NCBI GenBank assembly: GCA_003551645.1
Contig: PUND01000033.1
Coordinates: forward strand, 1-40,783
Direction of reading: 5' to 3'
DNA length: 40,783 nt
Origin: Phycisphaerae bacterium
Lineage (GTDB): Bacteria > Planctomycetota > Phycisphaerae > SM23-33
Part shown: positions 34,380 to 40,783 of the stretch, piece by piece
Layout: every line of letters begins with the position of its first letter
How positions within the stretch are numbered: position 1 is the first letter of the stretch
Program-made: the position numbers and the translations under genes
The notes under the pieces: model-generated
Told to the model about the DNA's origin: nothing
Seen by the model: only the letters and a program-made list of their open reading frames with translations
Databases searched by the model: none

Positions 34380-34399
34380 AGCCCCGAAGGGGCGACAGG
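34380..34399 (+). repeat. Palindromic RAYT-associated element, direct copy 1 (AGCCCCGAAGGGGCGACAGG)
   Basis: GCCCC-GAA-GGGGC hairpin + GACAG; 19/20 identical to the copy at 34443..34462. Confidence 0.85.
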
Positions 34400-34405
34400 A
34401 AATAG

Positions 34406-34425
34406 CCGGGGGCGTAAGCCCCCGG
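34406..34425 (+). repeat. Hairpin CCGGGGGC-GTAA-GCCCCCGG
   Basis: Perfect 8-bp stem/4-nt loop between the two direct copies; a half-copy (CCGGGGGCTTAC) recurs inverted at 34957..34968 on the other side of the transposase. Confidence 0.85.
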
Positions 34426-34442
34426 AAACCTAATTAAAGATA

Positions 34443-34462
34443 AGCCCCGAAGGGGCGACAGA
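34443..34462 (+). repeat. RAYT-associated element, direct copy 2 (AGCCCCGAAGGGGCGACAGA)
   Basis: Exact reverse complement of 34914..34933; together they bracket the transposase ORF. Confidence 0.9.
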
Positions 34463-34464
34463 AC

Positions 34465-34911
34465 TTGTCCTATACGAACCTGATATACCACGTGGTCTTT
34501 TCCACCAAGCAGCGCCGCCCTATCTTGACAACCTACGTCCGCGAGCGAGTATTTGAGTACCTCGGCGGCATCGTCCGCAAGCTCGACGCAAAGCTCTTGC
34601 GTGCCGGCGGCGCGGACGACCACGTGCATCTGGCCGTCTCCGGCCCGGCGACGCTCGGCGTCGCAGAGCTGGTCCGTAAGACCAAGGCCAACACGTCCCG
34701 CTGGGTGCATCAGAAGCTCCCGGAGCAGCGGGACTTCGCGTGGCAGGACGGGTACGCGGCGTTCTCGGTTTCACTGTCGGGGCTTGATCGTGTGCTGGAT
34801 TACATCTCGAACCAGCAGGAACATCATCTTCGTGTGATGTTTGAGGAAGAGCTAAAGGCCCTGCTGGACAAGCACGGTATCGAATACGATGACCGATATG
34901 TATTCTCATAG
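34465..34911 (+). mobile_element. IS200/REP-associated tyrosine transposase (Y1_Tnp/RAYT-like)
   Basis: MSYTNLIYHVVFSTKQRRPILTTYVRERVFEYLGGIVRKLDAKLLRAGGADDHVHLAVSGPATLG...FAWQDGYAAFSVSLSGLDRVLDYISNQQEHHLRVMFEEELKALLDKHGIEYDDRYVF; HVH (HUH) motif and YI-x-Q-x-HH. Confidence 0.92.
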
Positions 34912-34913
34912 TC

Positions 34914-34933
34914 TCTGTCGCCCCTTCGGGGCT
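34914..34933 (-). repeat. RAYT-associated element, inverted copy (TCTGTCGCCCCTTCGGGGCT)
   Basis: 20/20 inverted match to 34443..34462. Confidence 0.9.
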
Positions 34934-35055
34934 ACAACGCATGAAGCGCCCGGCCACCGGGGGCTTACTACTCTGCGAAGCACGAGGACGCCCCCAACTA
35001 TTGGCTGCCGCCCCCTCCGGGCTTGGCCGCGCCCCTTCCTGCCGCGGGAGGCACA

Positions 35056-35556
35056 ATGACCTGTCAGAACACATACCTCGTGCTGGGCATAGACCCTGGC
35101 TTGCATGTAACCGGCTACGCCGCGGTGAATTTCGCCGGTGCCGAGCCGGCAATAGCCGAGGCGGGCACCGTCCGCACCGACGATAAGGCCCCGCTTGCCG
35201 ACCGCATCACACAACTGCATGCCGACCTCTCCGAACTGCTGGCGGAGCTTCGCCCCGACCTGGTGGCCGTCGAGGAGCTTTACGCCCACTACAAGCATCC
35301 CCGGACGGCGATACTGATGGCGCACGCCAGGGGCATAGTGCTGCTGGCGGCCCGACAGGCGGACATCGGGATAAGGCACTTCGCCGCAACGCACATCAAG
35401 AAATCGCTTACCGGCAACGGCCACGCGTCCAAGAGGCAGATCCAGCGGGCGGTGCAGTCGGTCTGCTCACTTGCGGAGCTTCCCGAACCACCGGACGTGG
35501 CCGATGCGCTGGCCATCGCCCTCTGCGCCGGCAGGCGGGCGACCGGACCGGTCTGA
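35056..35556 (+). CDS. ruvC: Crossover junction endodeoxyribonuclease RuvC
   Basis: YLVLGIDPGLHVTGYAAV...LVAVEELYAHYKHPRTAILMAHARGIVLLAA...PEPPDVADALAIALCAG. Confidence 0.95.
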   Translation: MTCQNTYLVLGIDPGLHVTGYAAVNFAGAEPAIAEAGTVRTDDKAPLADRITQLHADLSELLAELRPDLVAVEELYAHYKHPRTAILMAHARGIVLLAARQADIGIRHFAATHIKKSLTGNGHASKRQIQRAVQSVCSLAELPEPPDVADALAIALCAGRRATGPV

Positions 35557-35617
35557 ACGCGACGCCTTCAATGAACGAGACTGTTGCCGGACGGGAAATG
35601 TTTGTATCCTTCAGGCC

Positions 35618-36241
35618 ATGATCGCACGGATTGCAGGCCAACTGGAGCACGCCGCGGACGGAGCCGCCCTGATAGACGTCGGCGGCGGGCTGTGCTATGA
35701 GGTGCTCATTCCCGCGTGCGACATCGAGCGGCTGGAGCGCCGGGTCAACTCCGAGGTGGTCCTGCACACGATACATTACTTCGAGGGCGACCCGTCCCGA
35801 GGCATGCAGACGCCCCGGCTGATCGGCTTCTGCACCGAATCCGACCGGGACTTCTTCCGTGTGTTCACCACCGTAAAGGGCGTCGGCGTCCGCAAGGCGC
35901 TGAGGGCGCTGGTCCGACCGGTCGCCGAGGTGGCCGCGGCCATCAGGGACAAGGATTCGGCCTTTCTGGTGGCGCTGCCGGAGATCGGCAAGCGCACGGC
36001 CGAGCAGATTGTCGCCGAGTTGAACGACCGCGTTGACGACTTCGCAGGCGGCGCCGCACCGACAGTCGAGGCCGAGCTTAGCGAACCGGCCCAGGAGGCA
36101 GTCGCCGTGCTCATCCAGCTCGGCGAACGACGCGCCGACGCGACGGTGCTTATCGAACGGGTAACCGCCGTAGCGCCGGAACTCGACACCCCCGAGCAGA
36201 TACTCCAGCAGGCGTACCGGCTGAAGGCCGGAGGGAAGTGA
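35618..36241 (+). CDS. ruvA: Holliday junction branch migration protein RuvA
   Basis: MIARIAGQLEHAADGAALIDVGGGLCYEVLIPACDIERL...FCTESDRDFFRVFTTVKGVGVRKALRAL...LPEIGKRTAEQIVAELND. Confidence 0.94.
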   Translation: MIARIAGQLEHAADGAALIDVGGGLCYEVLIPACDIERLERRVNSEVVLHTIHYFEGDPSRGMQTPRLIGFCTESDRDFFRVFTTVKGVGVRKALRALVRPVAEVAAAIRDKDSAFLVALPEIGKRTAEQIVAELNDRVDDFAGGAAPTVEAELSEPAQEAVAVLIQLGERRADATVLIERVTAVAPELDTPEQILQQAYRLKAGGK

Positions 36242-36243
36242 AA

Positions 36244-36261
36244 GTAGCCAGGAGCCAGGAG
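36244..36261 (+). repeat. Left arm of 18-nt exact inverted repeat flanking the four-helix-bundle gene
   Basis: GTAGCCAGGAGCCAGGAG; exact reverse complement of 36851..36868. Confidence 0.9.
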
Positions 36262-36301
36262 CACGGCTGCCTGCAAGAGACGTGAACAGAAGGTTCATGT
36301 A

Positions 36302-36742
36302 GTGCGAATCCGGACTACCAGCTTGACCGAAAGGTACGGACACGACAGCAGCCCTTTCGGATACGAGGACCTGGAAGTCTATCAGGCCGCCAGAGCGCTG
36401 CGCCGGCGCATCTACCGACTTGTACGCATGCTACCCGATGACGAGCGTTTTGCACTCGCCCAGCAAATGAAGCGGGCAGCGGTGTCCATAACCGCTAACC
36501 TAGCTGAGGGATACGGACGGCACAACTGGCAGGAGTCGTTGCAGTTCTGCCGACAGGCGCGCGGCTCGCTCCTGGAGCTTGCGGAGCATGTACAGGTCTG
36601 TATTGACGAGGGCTACGCGAAGCCCGAACATCTGGAAGCATTGAGAGAACAAGACGTCATGGACGTGTTGCGGCTGCTTAACGGATATATCAACTATCTT
36701 CAGAAGCGCAAGGCCTCCGAGACGAAGCGGAGCCCAAGATGA
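36302..36742 (+). CDS. Four-helix-bundle protein (S23 / 23S rRNA-intervening-sequence protein family, Avd-related fold)
   Basis: FGYEDLEVYQAARALRRRIYRLVRMLPDDERFALAQQMKRAAVSITANLAEGYGRHNWQESLQFCRQARGSLLELAEHVQVCIDEGYA...; S23 family pattern LxxQxxRAAxSIxxNLAEGxGR. GTG start. Confidence 0.9.
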   Translation: MRIRTTSLTERYGHDSSPFGYEDLEVYQAARALRRRIYRLVRMLPDDERFALAQQMKRAAVSITANLAEGYGRHNWQESLQFCRQARGSLLELAEHVQVCIDEGYAKPEHLEALREQDVMDVLRLLNGYINYLQKRKASETKRSPR

Positions 36743-36848
36743 AACTGGCCGGGCCAATGCCCCAACACACGGCCGCAGTTTACGAGCCGAATCGGTTAGA
36801 ATACCCCCGGTTCCCGGCTAGTGCCTACCAATTTCCCGGCCTGCCGCA

Positions 36849-36886
36849 GACTCCTGGCTCCTGGCTACTGGCTACTGACTACTAAC
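36849..36886 (+). repeat. Degenerate heptamer tract, right arm of the inverted repeat
   Basis: GACTCCT GGCTCCT GGCTACT GGCTACT GACTACT AAC. Confidence 0.85.
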
Positions 36887-36889
36887 ACG

Positions 36890-37924
36890 ATGTCCCGCGA
36901 AAAAATAATCTCCCAATCCAGCACCGGCGCCGAGGATGAGCAGTACAACGCGGCCCTTCGCCCGCGGTCGCTCGACGAATGCATCGGCATGACCGAGCTT
37001 ATCGAGAAGCTGAGCATCTCGGTAACCGCCGCCCGCGATCGGGACGAGCCGATGGAGCACGTCATGCTTCACGGCCCGCCCGGACTCGGCAAGACCACGC
37101 TGGCCTACGTCATCGCCCACGAAATGGGCAGCGCCATCAAGGTCAGCTCCGGTCCGGCACTGACACGGCCGAGCGACCTCATCGGCATACTGACCAACCT
37201 GGAGCGAGGCGACGTGCTGTTCATCGACGAAATCCACCGGCTTCCGGCGTCGGTCGAGGAATACATCTATCCGGCGATGGAGGAGTTCAAGGTGGACTTC
37301 GTGGTCGATTCCGGCATGCACAGCCGGACAATCAACCTTCCGCTGAAGCCCTTCACGCTCATCGGCGCCACCACGCGAGCCGGGCTGCTAAGCCCGCCGC
37401 TGAGGACGCGGTTCGGCATCGCACACCACCTGGAGTTCTGGCCGGTGGAGGATTTGCTTGCCCGGGCCAGGATGACCGCGAAGATGCTGGAGGTGCCCTA
37501 CGACGAACCGGCGCTGGAAATGCTCGCCGCCCGCGCCCGCGGGACGCCGCGCATCGCCAACCGCCTGCTCCGACGCTGCCGGGATTACGCCCAGGTCAAG
37601 GCGGCCGGGCGGCTGACCATCGAGACCGTTGAGGCGGCCCTTCGGCTGGAGGGCATCGACCCGCTTGGACTGGACGAGCTTGACCGCCGCTTCCTGAGGA
37701 CCATCATCGGCGTCTATAGGGGCGGTCCGGTGGGTATAGAGGCCGTCGCGGCCACACTCGGCGAGGAGACAGACACACTGGTGGATGTGGTCGAGCCGTT
37801 CCTGCTCCAGGCGGGGCTGCTGGCGCGCACGCGCCGAGGCCGGCTGGCCACGACGCAGGCCTACGAGCACCTCGGCGAACAGCCGCCCGCCGACGGCGAC
37901 GCGGGGCTTTTCAATAACACCTGA
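36890..37924 (+). CDS. ruvB: Holliday junction branch migration DNA helicase RuvB
   Basis: LRPRSLDECIGMTELIEKLSISVTAARDRDEPMEHVMLHGPPGLGKTTLAYVIAHEMG...FIDEIHRLPASVEEYIYPAMEEF...LIGATTRAGLLSPPLRTRFGI. Confidence 0.97.
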   Translation: MSREKIISQSSTGAEDEQYNAALRPRSLDECIGMTELIEKLSISVTAARDRDEPMEHVMLHGPPGLGKTTLAYVIAHEMGSAIKVSSGPALTRPSDLIGILTNLERGDVLFIDEIHRLPASVEEYIYPAMEEFKVDFVVDSGMHSRTINLPLKPFTLIGATTRAGLLSPPLRTRFGIAHHLEFWPVEDLLARARMTAKMLEVPYDEPALEMLAARARGTPRIANRLLRRCRDYAQVKAAGRLTIETVEAALRLEGIDPLGLDELDRRFLRTIIGVYRGGPVGIEAVAATLGEETDTLVDVVEPFLLQAGLLARTRRGRLATTQAYEHLGEQPPADGDAGLFNNT

Positions 37925-38187
37925 TATCTTCAGGCAGAGCCGCGACTACCATGGCCGGCGGCAGCGCCACAGGTTCAGGAACCTATCATCGTACTGCCTC
38001 CTCGGCCTCGGTAGAGCCGGTCTTGTTAGCCGTGGCAAAAGCTCGGTGAATCGTCAACCGCCAATGAGAAACACCAGCCCGTGTTTTGGGTTTATAAACT
38101 TGTCAAGAGAGGGTACACTCAGTGTCGGAGAATCGCATACTGGATGCGAATGGCCGCGAATCCTGGATAGTTATGAAAGGTGTGAAC

Positions 38188-40053
38188 ATGCGTTTATCAG
38201 CCACTTTAGCAGCAATCGCCCTGCCGGTACTTTGCGCCGGCATCGCAGCGGGCCAGTGGGCCGGCGACTGGGACATCCCGAACCCGGAAAACCGCGAACA
38301 CCCGCAAGGTGAAGCGGCCCAGGCCGCCAGCCCCCGAAGCTATGAGGATGAGGAGGGCTTCGTCGAACGGGCCAAAATCGTCTTGGAGGGCGTCGCCGAC
38401 AACGACCTGATGACGTGGCGTCGCGGGTTCTTCGAAGGCGGCGACCCCGGCAAGTATCTGCCCGGACACGCGATGGCCAAGCTGCTCATCGGCCAGGACG
38501 ACCCGGACATCCGCCGGCTCTACAACGACGACCGCTCGCACCGCGAACACTACCACTTCGCCGCGGTCAACTGGGGCAGGTTCCTGCCGATTTTCGGCGA
38601 GGATATCCTGACCGAGGAGACGCGCGAGAAGCTCGCCGACAGCGCCTTCCGCTACGGGGCCTATATGAATCCCCGCGGCACGGAAAACCACGTCACACAG
38701 TGGATGACCACCCAGAGCGTCCTGCCCCACTACACCGGGCGCGGGCTTTCGCACCAGCCGAAGGATGAGGTGCTGTCCCGCGGGAAGGAGCACCTGCGCG
38801 AGTACATCACCGGCATCTACGCCGCCGGCAACGGCGAGTGGGACTCCAGCATCTACTACATGTTCACCATGAACGGGCTGATGAATGTCTATGACTTCGC
38901 TAAGGACGATGAGACGCGACTGATAGCCCGCGCCGGGCTGGACTGGTTCGCCACCGCCTACGCACTGAAATATCGTGACGGCATCTTCACCGGCCCGAAC
39001 CAGCGCGGCTTCGCCACACGCCCGCACGGCTCCATCACCGACCAGACCGGCTTCATCTGGTTCGGCTCCAACGCACGGATAACCCCGGCCGACACGCGCG
39101 GCTGGCGATATACCCCACACGCCGTGACCAGCAGTTGGCGACCCAACCGCGTCCTCAACAACATCGCCCGCAAGAACCTGCCAGATATGCCGTTTGAGTC
39201 GCGAAACTCCAAGCCCAACTACTGGGGCACTCGCGGCACGCCGCAGGCGAGCAACATGCACGAAACCGTGTACGTCTCGCCAAACGCCACCATGGGCACG
39301 CTCTGGAATGGGCACGGCTCGCAGATAGGCCGGTTCCAGGTGGTCGCCTCCACCGAGGACGGCGGCGTGTCCTTCTCCGGCGGCAACCCGCGAAGCTCCG
39401 ACCATCGCGGAGAGAAGACCGGCATCGGCTTCGGCTACGGTACCGGGCGGTACAGCCAGTACGCGGCCAGCGGCCCGGTTGCGGTCCACGTCGCCTGCGC
39501 GCCTGAGGATGATACCGACGCCCACTACAGCTTCTTCCGGTATCCCGAAGACATCGAGCCGACGCATGCCGGCAACTGGTGGCTGTTCAAAGCCGGAAAG
39601 ACCACCGTGGCGGTCTATCCGCTCGGCGGCGATGCGGAGATCGCGGAGCTGGACGACGACCTCGAGGCCCTTAGCATACCGGGACAGAACAGCGGCTTCG
39701 TCGTCCGCGTGCTCGACGCCGACGTGCCCGACGAGCGGAACGCCGCCAGGCGGCTTCAGCAGGTGCGGGTGGATACTTCCCGCTTCGACGACGAACAGGC
39801 CGTCACCGTCACTGACGCCGGCAGCACGCTGGAGTTCCGCTTCGACCCGGCCACCGATGACGACCGTCACGGCAACAAGACGCCGAACGTGAAAATCGAC
39901 GGCGAGGAGATTTCCTTCGGCGACTGGCCTGTGTACGACGGCCCGTACATCCGCCAGGAAGACGGAGTCCTTAGGGTCCACGACGGGACCGACGGGTTCG
40001 AGATAGACTTCACCGAAGACCTGCCAGTTTATAGCGAGTGGAAACCGGAATAA
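38188..40053 (+). CDS. Secreted protein, probable alpha/alpha-toroid (polysaccharide lyase/heparinase-like) enzyme
   Basis: Signal peptide MRLSATLAAIALPVLCAGIAAGQ; shares GNGEWDSSIYYMFTMNGLMNVYDFAKDDETRLIARAGLDWFATAYALKY block with the partial CDS at 1..1732. ATG 38188 follows a GAAAGG ribosome-binding site. Confidence 0.82.
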   Translation: MRLSATLAAIALPVLCAGIAAGQWAGDWDIPNPENREHPQGEAAQAASPRSYEDEEGFVERAKIVLEGVADNDLMTWRRGFFEGGDPGKYLPGHAMAKLLIGQDDPDIRRLYNDDRSHREHYHFAAVNWGRFLPIFGEDILTEETREKLADSAFRYGAYMNPRGTENHVTQWMTTQSVLPHYTGRGLSHQPKDEVLSRGKEHLREYITGIYAAGNGEWDSSIYYMFTMNGLMNVYDFAKDDETRLIARAGLDWFATAYALKYRDGIFTGPNQRGFATRPHGSITDQTGFIWFGSNARITPADTRGWRYTPHAVTSSWRPNRVLNNIARKNLPDMPFESRNSKPNYWGTRGTPQASNMHETVYVSPNATMGTLWNGHGSQIGRFQVVASTEDGGVSFSGGNPRSSDHRGEKTGIGFGYGTGRYSQYAASGPVAVHVACAPEDDTDAHYSFFRYPEDIEPTHAGNWWLFKAGKTTVAVYPLGGDAEIAELDDDLEALSIPGQNSGFVVRVLDADVPDERNAARRLQQVRVDTSRFDDEQAVTVTDAGSTLEFRFDPATDDDRHGNKTPNVKIDGEEISFGDWPVYDGPYIRQEDGVLRVHDGTDGFEIDFTEDLPVYSEWKPE

Positions 40054-40161
40054 CTTCCGGCGGACAATCCGACATCACAACCGGCGCGGCGTCCGAGACA
40101 GTATCGGGCGCCGCGCTGTACATTCGCGGGTTCACGCCCGTCCGCCAAGACCCCCATTGCA

Positions 40162-40308
40162 GGGATGCACAGGATGCATGGGATTCATCTCAAAGTCCAC
40201 AGAGCACGCAAAGACCACGAGATTTGTGGAAAGGACCGTAGCACCGGCTTGCCATCGCGAAGACCTTCCGCCCTTGTGGAACTTCGTGGTCTTATAGAGC
40301 TTCGTGAT
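40162..40308 (+). repeat. Composite of degenerate nonamer tracts in both orientations
   Basis: 40162..40188: GGGATGCAC AGGATGCAT GGGATTCAT; 40194..40220: AGTCCACAG AGCACGCAA AGACCACGA; 40273..40308: CTTGTGGAA CTTCGTGGT CTTATAGAG CTTCGTGAT. Confidence 0.75.
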
Positions 40309-40352
40309 TCCGGCCCTTCGACAAGCTCTTGGCAGGCAATCCGCAATTCTAC

Positions 40353-40436
40353 TGGCCCGGGAGGGATTCGAACCCTCACGTCCCGAGGGACAAGGGATTT
40401 TAAGTCCCCAGCGTCTGCCGATTCCGCCACCGGGCC
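40353..40436 (-). tRNA. tRNA-Leu (anticodon UAA)
   Basis: Minus strand GGCCCGGTGGCGGAATCGGCAGACGCTGGGGACTTAAAATCCCTTGTCCCTCGGGACGTGAGGGTTCGAATCCCTCCCGGGCCA: 7-bp acceptor, class II variable arm, T loop TTCGAAT, anticodon loop CTTAAAA. CCA not encoded. Confidence 0.95.
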
Positions 40437-40664
40437 GTGGTACGCACTCGTTGAGCCGCTGAAAAGGCAGGCAGGTGGGTCGCCGGCCGGGAAAGACCTC
40501 AGCCGGTGTCCGCACAGCGAACCACCTGCTCGCCGCTGCCGCGGAAGACCGTTACCGCCGCCGTCGCAGACAGGATAACCCCGCACCGCCCCGGCCGCCA
40601 ATGCTTTGCGGGCGCCTTCGGCACGTGGCGGGGTCCGATCGGTTCGTCGCCGGCCGCGAACCCG

Positions 40665-40783
40665 ATCGGGTAGGCAGGGGCGATTGCTCGCCCCGGCCTC
40701 CCACACCACCGTACGTACGGTTCCGTATACGGCGGTTCAGCAGGTGCTCTCAAGTCGTCGATGCTCGGCAAGCAGGCTTACAA
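40665..40783 (-). mobile_element. 3' end of a group II intron (domains V and VI); remainder beyond window
   Basis: Minus strand ACCGCCGTATACGGAACCGTACGTACGGTGGT (plus 40705..40736) folds as domain V: 9 bp, 2-nt CG bulge, 4 bp, GAAC loop. It is followed by GGGGCGAGCAATCGCCCC (DVI-like stem) and CCTACCCGAT (intron 3' end). Confidence 0.85.

Noticed and set aside
38206-39981. 591-aa minus-strand ORF
   Set aside because: Antisense shadow of the secreted toroid-like enzyme.
40499-40771. 90-aa minus-strand ORF MPSIDDLRAPAEPPYTEPYVRWCGRPGRAIAPAYPIG...
   Set aside because: Its N-terminal half is a translation of group II intron domains V-VI, so it is not a genuine protein.

Overview
The window is a GC-rich, densely coded bacterial chromosome segment. 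Gene content and intergenic style suggest a Planctomycetota/Phycisphaerae-like organism, but that is inference only. The housekeeping backbone is hisB, ispF, cysS, ruvC-ruvA-ruvB and tRNA-Leu(UAA). Catabolic modules are: (i) 4HBT thioesterase - iorA - iorB - paaK - ACT - paaK (2-oxoacid/arylacetyl-CoA metabolism), followed by a sodium:solute symporter; (ii) etfB - etfA - glcD - glcD (ETF-linked 2-hydroxyacid dehydrogenase with a tandem duplicated catalytic subunit); (iii) two aldo/keto reductases, a zinc alcohol dehydrogenase, a MalK-type ATPase and a 5'-truncated MalG-type permease remnant. A compact signalling operon (periplasmic ABC-type binding protein - hybrid histidine kinase - receiver/GGDEF) lies on the minus strand. 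Two distantly similar secreted proteins sit at the two ends; the left one (1..1732, minus) is open to the window edge and absent from the supplied ORF track. Mobile/repeat content: an IS200/RAYT-like transposase between exact 20-nt inverted copies of a hairpin element, the 3' end (domains V-VI) of a group II intron at the right edge, and a four-helix-bundle (S23/IVP) gene inserted between ruvA and ruvB inside an exact 18-nt inverted repeat. The most unusual signal is a set of intergenic tracts made of degenerate tandem units of 7, 8 or 9 nt. The units differ in sequence from tract to tract, and two tract pairs form inverted repeats bracketing a single gene (a zinc-loop-less hypA-like gene, and the four-helix-bundle gene). 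Several proteins show family-atypical sequence changes: HypA without cysteines, a B12-binding protein without the axial His, a DJ-1 protein with only one Cys-bearing module, IorA without a ferredoxin tail, and SSS with an inserted loop domain. All assignments come from reading the sequence; no searches were run.
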